Positions 1 to 9,399 of a DNA stretch of 64,000 bases are shown here, piece by piece. Under the pieces are notes generated by a model. That model was not told where the DNA came from. It did no database searches and worked only from the letters and a program-made list of their open reading frames with translations. Each line of letters begins with the position of its first letter. Positions within the stretch are counted from its first letter, which is position 1. The stretch comes from Galaxea fascicularis (lineage: Eukaryota; Cnidaria; Anthozoa; Scleractinia; Euphylliidae), in contig OX419338.1 of NCBI GenBank assembly GCA_948470475.1, positions 27,915,717 to 27,979,716 of the forward strand, written 5' to 3'. The position numbers and the translations under genes were made by a program.

Positions 1-284
1 GCGAAGAACAAAACAAAAATGATCAACAATGTCAAACAACGCGCTCTTTATAAGGTCCGTGGTGCCTACAATGCGCGCAAAGCCACTCAATCGCAGCCAG
101 GCCCGTGACCCAGGCGGTACGAGGGCTCTTTTCTTGGCCATGGATAAAAGGCGACAGGCCATGGAGGAAACTAGTTGACCATCAGTGGTTCTTTTTTGAA
201 AAAGCAATTGACAATAAAAGGTTCTTTAAAAAAAACGATTTGCAATGCGTGTGATTCACATATAGGTCGGGATATTACTATTTT
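1..284. other. No recognisable gene
   Basis: I see no coding exon, RNA gene or clear element here. The stretch leads into the 111-bp tandem repeat. Confidence 0.5.
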
Positions 285-805
285 AGAGAGGGACACTTTG
301 TGACGTCTTACATGATGCATCGAAACCACCCCCCTGGGTGGGGGTGGGATACCACTGACTCCAAGTGAAAATAACCTTGCAGGCCCTTGTTTTCCAGAGA
401 GGGACCCTTCGTGACCTCCTACATGAGGCACCAAAACCACCCCCCTGGGTGGGGGTGGGATACCACTGACTCCGTGTGGAAATAGCCTCGCAAACCCCTA
501 TTTCTTAGAGGGGGACCCTTCGTGACCTCCTACATGATGCATCGAAACCACCCCCCTGGGTGGGGGTGGGATACCACTGACTCCGTGTGGAAATAGCCTA
601 GCGGGCTTCTCTTTCCCAGGTGGGGACACGTCGTGACCTCCTACATGATGCATCGAAACCACCCCCCTGGGTGGAGGTGGGATACCACTGACTCCAAGTG
701 GAAATAACCTCGCAGGCCCCTATTTCTCAGAGAGGGAACCCTTCGTGACGTCTTACCTGACGTATCGAAATCACCCCCTGGCTGGGGTGGGATACCACTG
801 ACCAA
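285..805. repeat. 111-bp tandem repeat, about 4.7 copies
   Basis: The anchor word ACCACTGACT recurs at 351, 462, 573, 684 and 794, so the period is 111, 111, 111 and 110 bp. Each unit contains a C-run followed by a G-run (about CACCCCCCTGGGTGGGGGTG) that can fold into a GC-rich hairpin; one copy has a single G-to-A change. The weak ORFs across it are by-products of the repeat. Confidence 0.9.
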
Positions 806-1052
806 ATACCACTGACCCTACTGGAAAACGCATTCTCGCTACGGAAAACAATAGGCCTTTTTTCAGAGGCCTATTTTCCATTTGTCGCCGTAATCTCTCC
901 GTAATCTAGCCTTTGTGCCACCCACGTGGGCGAGATGCCCAATCAGGACAAAGGAGTCGACCGACTGCGTCACATCCACGCCATCGAAACATTACTTGCC
1001 AAGCACTTGAGATGCGGGGTTTAGTTTTTTTCGCGGCGTGAAACGATGGTGT

Positions 1053-1114
1053 CACAGCTTGATTTGATCCCCAGCGTAAAAAAAAAAAAGACTTTTCACA
1101 GCTTGATTTGATCC
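1053..1114 (+). repeat. Duplicated 18-bp acceptor-like motif
   Basis: CACAGCTTGATTTGATCC occurs at 1053-1070 and exactly again at 1097-1114 (period 44). Both copies start with CACAG, the second after an A-run and CTTTT, and the second is followed by GGTAACG. The arrangement resembles a duplicated micro-exon and precedes the larger mini-exon cluster. The surrounding 806-1188 has no ORF I can support. Confidence 0.5.
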
Positions 1115-1196
1115 ACCGGTAACGCGACAAGACCTTTCTGCAAGCTCTGTTTTTTGTGTACAATCGAAAGAGGATCTTTACAAACGATTTTCTCAT

Positions 1197-1655
1197 GTCA
1201 AACGACCTTCGAAAAGAAACGCAAGCTCGAGGTAAGTTCTCTTCTTCTTCTTCTTCTTCGTTCCAACGTTTGTCGAACTCCAAAACCTTCCTTAAAATCA
1301 CCATGACTCTTACCTAAGCGTTGCATAGGTTGGGTTTGAAGCGGTTTTTCAAGCTAATATCATTTTTTTTTTTGGTTTCTTTGCAAAAACACTCGCTCGC
1401 AATGCGGGAAGCGTTGGCGGCCACAATTTTTTTTTTCCCTTTAAAAGCTTACGTTTGGTCATCCGAGGAAACAACCCCCATTCTTATTTTCGTTTGTTTG
1501 TTTTTTTTTTTTCCAGAAGATTCAAACGAGTCGGTGGTGCGAACAAAGCACATTCAAAGACCGATACTTTTTCCGAGAAAACCCTGACCGCTCTCGCGGA
1601 TGTTTCCAGGAAAACGCAGAAATTGCTGAGTGGTTCAAATCCTTTGCTTTCATGA
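1197..1655 (+). CDS. Possible two-exon transcript upstream of mini-exon cluster
   Basis: A strong donor (CTCGAG|GTAAGT, exon end 1231) is followed by a T-rich tract and acceptor (TTTTTTCCAG, exon start 1517). Joining them keeps one readable frame in which the second exon reads as a basic, Ser/Thr/Lys-rich tail ending at TGA 1653-1655. The first exon in that frame has no obvious ATG; an ATG at 1197 lies in another frame. I do not recognise the product. It could be the 5' part of the gene that uses the mini-exon cluster, or an unrelated short transcript. Confidence 0.25.
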
Positions 1656-2092
1656 CCACGACTTGCTAAACCTCGATAAAAAAAAGAAAAGGCCTCCGAG
1701 CTCTTCCATATATTTTTTTCCTTTGCAATAATCCTCAAAACTGACTCGCTCAAACGACAGTTGAAGATTTATGTTAGCTTTCTTTTGACGTACCGTTTTA
1801 CCGTTCGCAGTGCTCACGTTTTCGTTTGTAGTTTAATGATGGATTTCTCCGGCGACAACGAGCTTAAACCATCGTGATTATTATTTTCTTCTGTTATTTT
1901 TTTTTTCGTTGTAAGTCGATGTCCATCTTATGTGTGTGCTCTTCAAAAAAAAAATTCAGAGCGGTGTGCTCGCTCGACCAAATTGGCTCCGTTACGAAAA
2001 TAACATGTTTTGCTAGCCGAGAGAAGCGATTCCCTTTGTTTTTTCTTTTTTCAGATCTCTAGTTTTAACGCGGACAGATCGCTACCCTACAG
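1656..2092 (+). other. Spacer with repeated T-tract/CAG acceptors
   Basis: No ORF I can support. It contains T-rich tracts ending in CAG (for example before 2055, ttttttcag) and an acceptor CTACCCTACAG just before 2093, like those that flank the modules downstream. Confidence 0.4.
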
Positions 2093-3335
2093 GGATTCAT
2101 ATACAAATGCACCTGCCCCAGTGCCTACGGGTTCACTTACAAATGGGGTTTAATTCGATTGTACCAAAGGTATTCTCTTTTTTCAGTTAAATCCCCACAG
2201 AGTCATGTTGTGCGCCCTCTGCGGTACGATCCACCTCTGCGTCATTTGCCATGCGAACGCATGCACCCGCTGATGAGTGTAAGTGTTTTTTCCCGTCATT
2301 GCAGATTCCAGGTCACATTCTAACGTGCATCGTCGATCCTTGGACACACGTCGCATGCATGTGCGAACAACCATAGCCCATCACCACCGTACGTCCTTTC
2401 ATGTCCTTTCATTCATTTTTTCAGATCCCCGGGCACATTTTGACGTGCATCGTCAATCCGTGGGAACACACCGTGTGCATGTGTTACACGGACGACGGAT
2501 GGTGGGGTCTGACCCAGTAAGTTTTTTTTTTTCAGATTCCCGGGCACGCACTCGTTTGCCGCTTCCCCCAACACCACACCACGTGCATGTGTTCGTATGG
2601 ACGTGCATATGCGTGAGTCTTTTTTTTTCATGTTTTTTCAGATCCCCGGTCACGCATTGACTTGTGAATTCGGTATCTTCGGTATCCACCGAACGTGCAT
2701 GTGCGAGCATTAGTAAGTCTTCCCTCTGGTTCTTTTCAGATCCCCGGTCACGTATTGACGTGCATCGTCAATCCGTGGGAACACACCGTGTGCATGTGTT
2801 ACACGGACGACGGATGGTGGGGTCTGACCCAGTAAGTTTTTTTTCAGATTCCCGGGCACGCACTCGTTTGCCGCTTCCCCCAACACCACACCACGTGCAT
2901 GTGTTCGTATGGACGTGCCTATGCGTGAGTCTTTTTTTTTTCATGTTTTTTCAGATCCCCGGTCACGCATTGACTTGTGAATTCGGTATCTTCGGTATCC
3001 ACCGAACGTGCATGTGCGAGCATTAGTAAGTCTTCCCTCTGGTTCTTTTCAGATCCCCGGTCACGTATTGACGTGCAGGATCAAACACATTTGGCCTCAC
3101 CGATACAAGTGCACGTGTCGCCATTTCGGCAGCACACCATCAAAAGTGCATGCGTTCGCATGATTCCAAACGCCCCCGCCGCCGAGTAAGTCTTTTTTCC
3201 CGCGTTTTCTTTTTTTCAGATAGATCTCACTTACGGTAAATTGGGTTTCAAAATCTCAGGTGTCACATGGTGCCCATTTTACCGCAACTGCACATGTCAT
3301 TTCAGATTGTTTCGGCGCCACTTTCGCCAAGACAA
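2093..3335 (+). CDS. Cluster of Cys-rich mini-exons, probable alternative exons
   Basis: Exon-like modules, each between a pyrimidine-CAG acceptor and usually a GTAAGT/GTGAGT donor: 2093-2169, 2187-2278, 2305-2388, 2425-2516, 2536-2612, 2642-2712, 2740-2831, 2848-2924, 2955-3025, 3053-3185, 3220-3335. Read from the first base after CAG, seven share IPGH then Leu-x-Cys (mostly LTC) and then C-M-C or C-T-C; the first and last share only C-T-C. Differences between modules favour third codon positions, and one Leu is CTA, TTG or CTC, which supports coding in this frame. Lengths 77, 92, 92, 77, 71, 92, 77, 71 and 116 are all 2 mod 3, so donors are phase 2 and acceptors phase 0. In-frame stops lie at or near each donor. 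Spacers are only 16-36 nt. Modules at 2187 and 2305 carry an earlier stop, the 2305 donor is a poor GTACGT, and the one at 3053 is out of phase. I do not know the product. Confidence 0.55.
2428..3070 (+). repeat. Tandem duplication, about 314-bp unit
   Basis: The block carrying modules 2425, 2536 and 2642 is repeated almost exactly as modules 2740, 2848 and 2955. The word TGACGTGCA starts at 2441, 2756 and 3069, giving periods 315 and 313. The differences I see are T-run length in the spacers (19 versus 16 nt) and a few substitutions. This is a recent duplication adding three modules to the cluster. Confidence 0.9.
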
Positions 3336-3445
3336 GTAAGTGCTAATCAATTTTTTCTTTTTTCCCAGCGATTAGCAGTACCCATTCTGCGTGAAGCCTT
3401 CCCGGTGGACAAAGCGTTTCACCTCCTCCTTCCCCTTCTCCACAG

Positions 3446-3792
3446 CCCACGATAAAACTAATGAGAAAGAGACATTTGGCCATGGACTCCGACACCCCCT
3501 CAGTGTGCCTCCTGTTCCCTTATTGTACCGTGACGCCTTCTCCTCTTCTCTGCAGCCGATGATGACAGCCAAAAGGAAATTACCCCACATCGCCGCCTCC
3601 TCCCTGGTCGTATGCATGCTGTTCCCCTATTGTACCGTGATGGACCACACCGTCTATTTTCCACAACCCCTGAGAGACTTGGTTCCCTCTCGAGCCACCA
3701 TCCCCAATTTGATCAACTTCATGTCCAACATGCAAGCGGCCAACCACCCACACACCGGAGGCAGAAGGAGGCGAAGGAGGCGCACACGTTGA
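3446..3792 (+). CDS. Duplicated terminal exons of the mini-exon locus
   Basis: Two related exon-like units follow the cluster. One is 3446-3529 (acceptor CTTCTCCACAG) and the other 3556-3792 (acceptor CTTCTCTGCAG). In phase 0 both encode a basic stretch and then VC-L/M-LFPYCTV, so they look like duplicates 26 nt apart. The second stays open to TGA at 3790-3792 and ends in an Arg run (about ten R/T residues). An extra possible module starts at 3369 (RLAVPILREAFPVDKAF) after a spacer of 33 nt with a branch-point-like GCTAAT. Whether these are true terminal exons needs transcripts. Confidence 0.35.
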
Positions 3793-4378
3793 CCATTTGA
3801 TTTTTTTCTTTTCATTGTTGTTAACCGTGGCGGTTTTTTTGTTCCTGCTGTCGTCCTTGTTTTTTTCCGCCACTTTTTCCTTTGAAAAAAAATAATCAAG
3901 GAGCTGCTGTGTCATTAAAAGTTGTTTGCCATTTTATTCATGTGTCTTGCCTCATTTGCATATATGCTAATTTTTTTAATTTATGCAAATTCGCCCTGGG
4001 TCACCAAGGACCGCTACGACATACAATCAAATTAACTGATACTGGCCGCTACGGGCGACAAAATGGCCGTATAGGGAAATTCGTATCGAATTGAACGTAG
4101 CGGCCAACGCAGTCTTTTTTTTTCCCTACTGATTTCATTGTTTGCCTTACGTTAACGGATACTACTACTGTTAACGTTAACATTGGTTTGGTGGATGGAA
4201 AAAGAAAACAACTATAACACTACTGGGAGATTTCTATAGCTGTAATTGAAAGTATCCGTGTGATTCCGTAAGAACAATTAAGTAAAATGAAATTGAACAA
4301 CTGACTAAAACTACATGGTCAGTTGATAGAGACTTTTCGAATTTCTGTTCGTCTAGCGTCATCTGGAGAAAAAGCAAT
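3793..4378. other. Probable 3' flank; short inverted repeat
   Basis: No ORF I can support. An ATTAAA near 3914 could serve as a poly(A) signal for the locus to the left. Around 4041-4108 a short inverted repeat (TGGCCGCTACG and CGTAGCGGCCA) encloses about 45 bp and may be a small foldback element. Confidence 0.4.
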
Positions 4379-4454
4379 GTCTCCGGCCAGGATTGAACTG
4401 GCGCCCTTCCGCGTGTAAGGTGGACGTGATAACCATGCACTACACTACGGAAAC
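4379..4454 (-). tRNA. tRNA-Val(TAC)-like gene or pseudogene
   Basis: On the minus strand the sequence begins GTTTCCGTAGTGTAGTG and ends CGGAGAC. The acceptor arms pair with one G-U. The anticodon loop CTTACAC gives anticodon TAC (Val) on a stem with one A-C mismatch. The T arm GCCAG-TTCAATC-CTGGC pairs perfectly. The D loop has an insertion relative to the usual animal tRNA-Val. It may be a decayed tRNA or the head of a tRNA-derived SINE. The genomic strand lacks CCA, as expected in animals. Confidence 0.6.
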
Positions 4455-5484
4455 CGTGCTGCCAAAGATTAAGATCTCCGCTTTCAGTCTCGCTTTTTTC
4501 TGATAGTCTCCTCTTGGTAAGTATCGTCGTTCGAATAAAAATGGTGACGAACACATTTAAGAACGAAAGAAAAAATGATAATAATAGAAATAAATAGAAT
4601 AAAAGAACAATTGAAAAAAAAAACATTGAAAGCGGTTTGGCCGGTGTGGGCGGGGCCATAAATCATAATCTGAATTTGATTTTAGTGACAAGGCTAAGAA
4701 TAAACTAAAGGGATATATAAGCAATAACCAATAGCAAAACTGATAAAACAGTGAGCAATTTTGTTTGTGCTTGAAGTTACACGTATATTAATCAGTGCAA
4801 AACACACAAGCACGGAACGGGTTCCCCATCAAGTGGTTGTTTTGTCCGGCCATTTTCTGGCAACTTATCCATAAAGCAAAATTCGTGGGCCATCCGTGAC
4901 CGTTTTTAAAAATAGACAAAACGCTAGCATCTTCGCTTTATGGTATTTTGCAATCATCGAGAGGCGAAGTGTTGCAAATTCCCCTAAAGGGATCTGAACG
5001 CAATTGAATTCCACTCCAGTTCGTGAGTAATGATTTCACACCAGTTCGTCAACCCAAAGGAAGTTAGTTGCTGCAAACGTAATGTTACAATACCTTCTAA
5101 CTAAATTACTTTTGTCTCGTTGCATGCTGTATTTAACAATTATTCCACCAGTACGGGTTGGTCATGGCATTATACTGGTAGCAAAGTAGGACAACTGTTT
5201 TATTAAAAACGCCCACAAATTATGGTTAAATCTTCCCCATTTTATTTTGTAAAAACAAACAGTACACTGAGATACGTTAACTGTAGAGCATGGTATAATG
5301 GCTCATCCATGATTGCAAGCCAATCAAAACTCTGGAATCACGCTATCCAATTATTTAGTTTTTAATCATGCATTTAAAGTACAGCTGATCGCAATGCAGG
5401 AACTGGTCCTTTGTGGTTATTGGTCGGTATTCCACCGGACCTCCCCATCCTGTAATGTATTGATATAAAGACCAATCAGAGTTC
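4455..5484. other. AT-rich spacer, no gene seen
   Basis: I see no coding exon, RNA gene or clear terminal repeat here. Confidence 0.5.
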
Positions 5485-5529
5485 AGTGGTATGGTTAGTA
5501 TGGGACAGCTTTTTCTCTCCAGTAATTTA

Positions 5530-6200
5530 TCACAGAGGCCCGGTTCAAACGTCGAACTTTTCGTGTACCGAACCTAATTTCGGTATCAAGTACATGAAAA
5601 GTTCGACTTATGAATCAATTAAGATCGACGGATTTGTATTGGGATCTACGCTGCCGTTCTATCCGACTGGATCAGTCAAATAGAACGGCAAAAGTTAGAC
5701 ACTGATTCAGAAGTCGAACGTTTTATGTGCCGAACCAAATGCATAAGTTATGTTAACGTATTTTTTCAGTATAACAGCGCTTATGATTGGCTGTATAATG
5801 ACATTTCATGCGTGAAAAGAGAACTCACAGAAGCATGACGATCGTTGACCGCGTTCTCGTAGTGTATTTTAAAATTCCAACATGTTAAACCCGAACAGCT
5901 CAAAACGGTCTTCTTCCGATTAGCACTAACACTATTGATCTGTTTTGAAATTCGTGTTGTGTATTTGCATTTCAATATGATCGCGATTTCCTTGAACATG
6001 AAGCGAAAACAACAGTAAAGCTTTTCCAACCTAATCTAACCTTGTACGTGACTTAATTTTTTTTTTCAAGCCAAATAGAAGGGAAATAAGTCATTTCAAA
6101 ATAATTTGATCGGTTTATGTTCGTGTTTTAGGGGTGAACATAGTCTTATTTAAGCTACGAATTGGGTTCGGCACATGAAAAAGTTCGACGGATGAATCAA
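5530..6200. repeat. Dispersed inverted-repeat element with GTCGAAC motifs
   Basis: The segment near 5545-5575 (GTCGAACTTTTCGTGTACCG) recurs inverted near 6160-6195 (TTCGGCACATGAAAAAGTTC), and related copies occur at about 5590 and 5720. Both ends hold similar GTCGAAC/GTTCGAC and TTCGGxAC words. A related GTTTCAAACGTC head appears at about 15110. It is probably a degenerate non-autonomous element; its ends are not defined. Confidence 0.4.
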
Positions 6201-6240
6201 ACAGTCGAACTTAATATAAGGCTTGTGGGATGAGATGTGA

Positions 6241-7841
6241 ATTGGAGTGACAAGAATACCTCAACAAATTAATGTGTCTAGGTAAGCTGAAAGCCACTCA
6301 TTGGACACTAAGGCCACGTGGTAGCGGGCATTACCCCTGAGCATTAGCAGCCATGCCCGTGACCCCCCCCCCCCCTCCCCTTGACAATCTACAATATTCA
6401 GGTGACAATCTGGTGAGTACCCTGTGTTTGACACAACGTTTTGCCGTGAAAACGGGTCTGAGTTCAGTCAAAGGTTCAATTTTAAATTTTAAAACATGTA
6501 CTTTAGAGTGGTCTTTTGCAAATTTTGCTGAAATTTTAAGACTACGCTCCAACTGTACTGGTAAGGGGCCAAACTTACAAATAAGTTGTTTACAAGTTGA
6601 CGTAGCATGTTTAGTTTCTACTGAACGGCGCAGTGTCATGGTATCTTTGTTCTTATTTTGTGATCTTCGCCTCCTAGTCATCCATGGACCAATGTTTGCT
6701 TATCGACAAAAAAAAAAAGAAAGAAAGAAAAAAGTGACCTGGTCGCCAACTGACCACTTAATTTTCCCTAAAACAGTTGGTGAACTGTGTCCTGCTAGAA
6801 ACAGAAAGTGCATGGCTACGAAATTGATTAACTTTATTTCTCTTGGCACTGCGCCCAGTCCACTACAACGTACAAATTCTATTTCATCGAAATTTAAATC
6901 CAAGAGTCTTCCTTCCTTAAATTGGATAAGTAAGGCTAGATCATTACCGTACTTAAATCGGCGGTTTTAGGTTTGGTCCCACAAACAAAATTGGAAACAA
7001 CAAGCTGAATCAAATTTAGTCTGAAACAGTGTACCAGTGTAACACGCATCCGAAGCAGTATATATAGTCAAGGCAGTCTGTGTAAGGCAAAGCAAAACAC
7101 AAGACATTAAAGCCAACTTTTCGTTAAAATTAACGAGGTTTTCGGCATGTACCAGCTGGAAGAGAAACGCCCACGCACCAATCATCTAACCGAGTGACGA
7201 CTACATCAGGGCAAAATATATAAATGTCATTAAAGTGGTTGGCAGACAGTCAAAAGGACTAAAAAGACCTATGGTTGTTCTTATTTTTATAATTGCTTGT
7301 TAGAAATGTTGTTTTTTTTATCAAATGCGTACCTTTCGTGAATAGCTGCACTTATAAAAGAAGGATGTATATTCTTAAAACCTATATAAATATATATATA
7401 TTTTTATTTTTTATTTTTTTACAGAGGGTTTGCAATCAAACGAACATTTAGATCCGAGTCGATAATTTCTTCCCTTAGATTTTCTTTTAGCGACAGTATC
7501 TTGGTAAATTGATCGTTGTGTTTTTTATTTGGTCTGTTACTTTCGTTCGGTAGTTTCCTCGATAATTGCAAGTGAAACAGACAGAAAGTCATCAACAGTT
7601 AGTTTTCATTTCCAGCTAAGATAAGCATAATCAAAAAGAAAAGAAATTGTAAATCTAATTTACACTGACAAGATTACAAACCATTAGTTATATTAGCATA
7701 AAGAATATGTAGGATGTTTTGAAATAAAACTTTAACAAGGATCTTACGTACGCCAGCGAAACAAAGTCTTACATTACAATTCTCAAGAAGTGATCGGGCG
7801 AGAAAACAAGTCAGTTATTTTCCAACTCAGTTTTTGCCATC
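6241..7841. other. Spacer upstream of GPCR; no supported gene
   Basis: A poly-C run lies at 6363-6375 and AT-rich sequence follows to the GPCR start. A 205-codon open frame at 6353-6970 (+) shows no domain and overlaps open frames on the other strand, so I do not call it. The GPCR promoter is presumably between about 7200 and 7841, but no box stands out. Confidence 0.4.
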
Positions 7842-8903
7842 ATGAAAGGGCAAAACTCTACTTGGAGTTCGACTGAAAACACAACTTTGCTATCGACAGA
7901 ATGGACAGCTGCTTCCAATAATTCCCCAGTGGTTACAATAGCGATTGCAACATCGCTAGCCTTAATTTCACTTATTTCAGTATTCGGCAATGCTCTTGTG
8001 TTGACCGCGATCTACGTCAACTATAACCTCCGAACAACTGGCAATCTTCTCTTTGCAAACCTTGCATTATCTGACTTGCTTCAAGGGGGAATCGCGATTC
8101 CTTTTCGACTCGTGGAATTGGTATACGCGCGATCGAATCATAGCGTATTTTGCCCGATTTCAATTGCACTTTCGATTCTCTTTGGCGGAAGTTCAAATCT
8201 CACTGTTGTTTTCATTAGTGTGGAGAGATTCATTGGAGTACGATGGCCCTTTCTGTATTACACATACATGACTACCAAACGTTTCTTTCTTGCAGTTATC
8301 ACTTTTGCTTGGGTCTCGTTAGCGATCTTTGCCAGTTTGCCACTGTTTGGCTGGGGAGGCGTTAAGAGCCAACGAGCCACTTTTTGTCGTTTCCCTTTGT
8401 TTTTAACTGCAGATTACACCACCGCCCTGTATGTGTTAATTCACATCATCCCGATCTGCATAATAGTGCCGTTGTACATTTTCATCCTCAGAGCGAGCTT
8501 GAAGAGCATCCGCAGAATTCACAGTCAGGAGGAAAGTGTTCGAACACAAAAGCGCGAAACGGCAACTAACGATTTCGAAATGGAAGACACAGATGTAAAC
8601 GTTCCACGGGTAAGGAGAAGACAGATCACTGAAGCGGCAAGGCAGAGGAAATCCGCGAAAACTGTGTGTCTCATTGTGGGCATGTTCATACTGCTGATAA
8701 TGCCTATTGCAGTCATCGATATAGTGGAAATGGCAGGGGGCCCAACTGTTCCTCCTCTGGCCATTAAAATAGCCGTAGGCATGGCGTACGCGAATCACTG
8801 TGTCAACGTTTTCATTTACGCCGGCTGCAACGGGGATTATAAGAAGACATTTACAAAGATTTTTTCGAAAATCATACGTTTTCTGACTAGAAAGTCGTTG
8901 TAG
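7842..8903 (+). CDS. Rhodopsin-like (class A) GPCR, intronless
   Basis: A 353-residue seven-transmembrane receptor in the plasma membrane, expected to signal through heterotrimeric G proteins; the ligand is unknown. The N terminus has N-glycosylation sequons (NST, NTT). TM1 carries FGNALV, TM2 LANLALSDLL, and TM3 ends in ERF instead of DRY. A Cys before TM3 and one in extracellular loop 2 (ATFCRFP) can form the usual disulfide. Intracellular loop 3 is basic. TM6 lacks the classical CWxP (FILLIMP), and TM7 has NVFIY in place of NPxxY. The start is the ATG in CATCATGAAAGGG and the stop is TAG. The length is typical and the frame intact. It resembles expanded cnidarian orphan receptors; I cannot assign a subtype. 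Confidence 0.93.
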   Translation: MKGQNSTWSSTENTTLLSTEWTAASNNSPVVTIAIATSLALISLISVFGNALVLTAIYVNYNLRTTGNLLFANLALSDLLQGGIAIPFRLVELVYARSNHSVFCPISIALSILFGGSSNLTVVFISVERFIGVRWPFLYYTYMTTKRFFLAVITFAWVSLAIFASLPLFGWGGVKSQRATFCRFPLFLTADYTTALYVLIHIIPICIIVPLYIFILRASLKSIRRIHSQEESVRTQKRETATNDFEMEDTDVNVPRVRRRQITEAARQRKSAKTVCLIVGMFILLIMPIAVIDIVEMAGGPTVPPLAIKIAVGMAYANHCVNVFIYAGCNGDYKKTFTKIFSKIIRFLTRKSL

Positions 8904-9399
8904 CTTTGATTAACTCTTTGCACCTGCCAGAGATTCGGCCGCTTGCTTTACTTCGTCAGAAATTAAACTTACAATTACAGAACTAGAGAGCAGGAAAAAA
9001 GTGCCAGCAAAAGAGACCGAGGGGATATATTCTAATTGGTGCTACAGCGGTCGACCATCGGCCATCCCTGATTTTTGCCAACAGTCGGCACAAGAAATGT
9101 ATGCTTCAGTATCAGTAGTAATTTCTCGGCAGCTGTAATTATCTAAGTTTGTGTTATTGTTGCCATCCTCTTACGGGTAGTATTGAAATTTAGGGCACTT
9201 AACATTTGCATTCGCGCTGACTTTTTGTGAGCAAAAACGCGTCTCAAGATTTTAGGCTGTATGACTGATGAGCCGCCATTAGTTACATATTCATGTACAA
9301 CAAATATGGTAAAATGTCTGTAGGCAAGTGACTATTATTTGAACTTCATTCACTGAAAGCCTTCCAAAGTTATCCGGCAGTATAGTACCCTTAAGCACT
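8904..9399. other. Spacer, no gene seen
   Basis: This is the 3' flank of the GPCR gene. I see no clear ORF, RNA or terminal repeat. Confidence 0.5.

Noticed and set aside
285..805. CRISPR-like or coding repeat
   Set aside because: Units are tandem without spacers, and 111-bp frames contain stops.
906..1304. 132-codon minus-strand open frame
   Set aside because: It runs through poly-A/poly-Glu sequence antisense to the acceptor-rich locus; no domain and low complexity.
2283..3026. Two long plus-strand open frames across the mini-exon cluster (125 and 120 codons)
   Set aside because: They read through spacers in a different frame, producing Phe runs from T tracts; codon-position divergence favours the IPGH frame.
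2093..3335. Serial splicing of all modules into one tandem-domain protein
   Set aside because: Phase 2 donors joined to phase 0 acceptors shift the frame and meet stops within two modules.
6353..6970. 205-codon plus-strand open frame
   Set aside because: No recognisable domain, overlaps open frames on the other strand, starts in a poly-C region.
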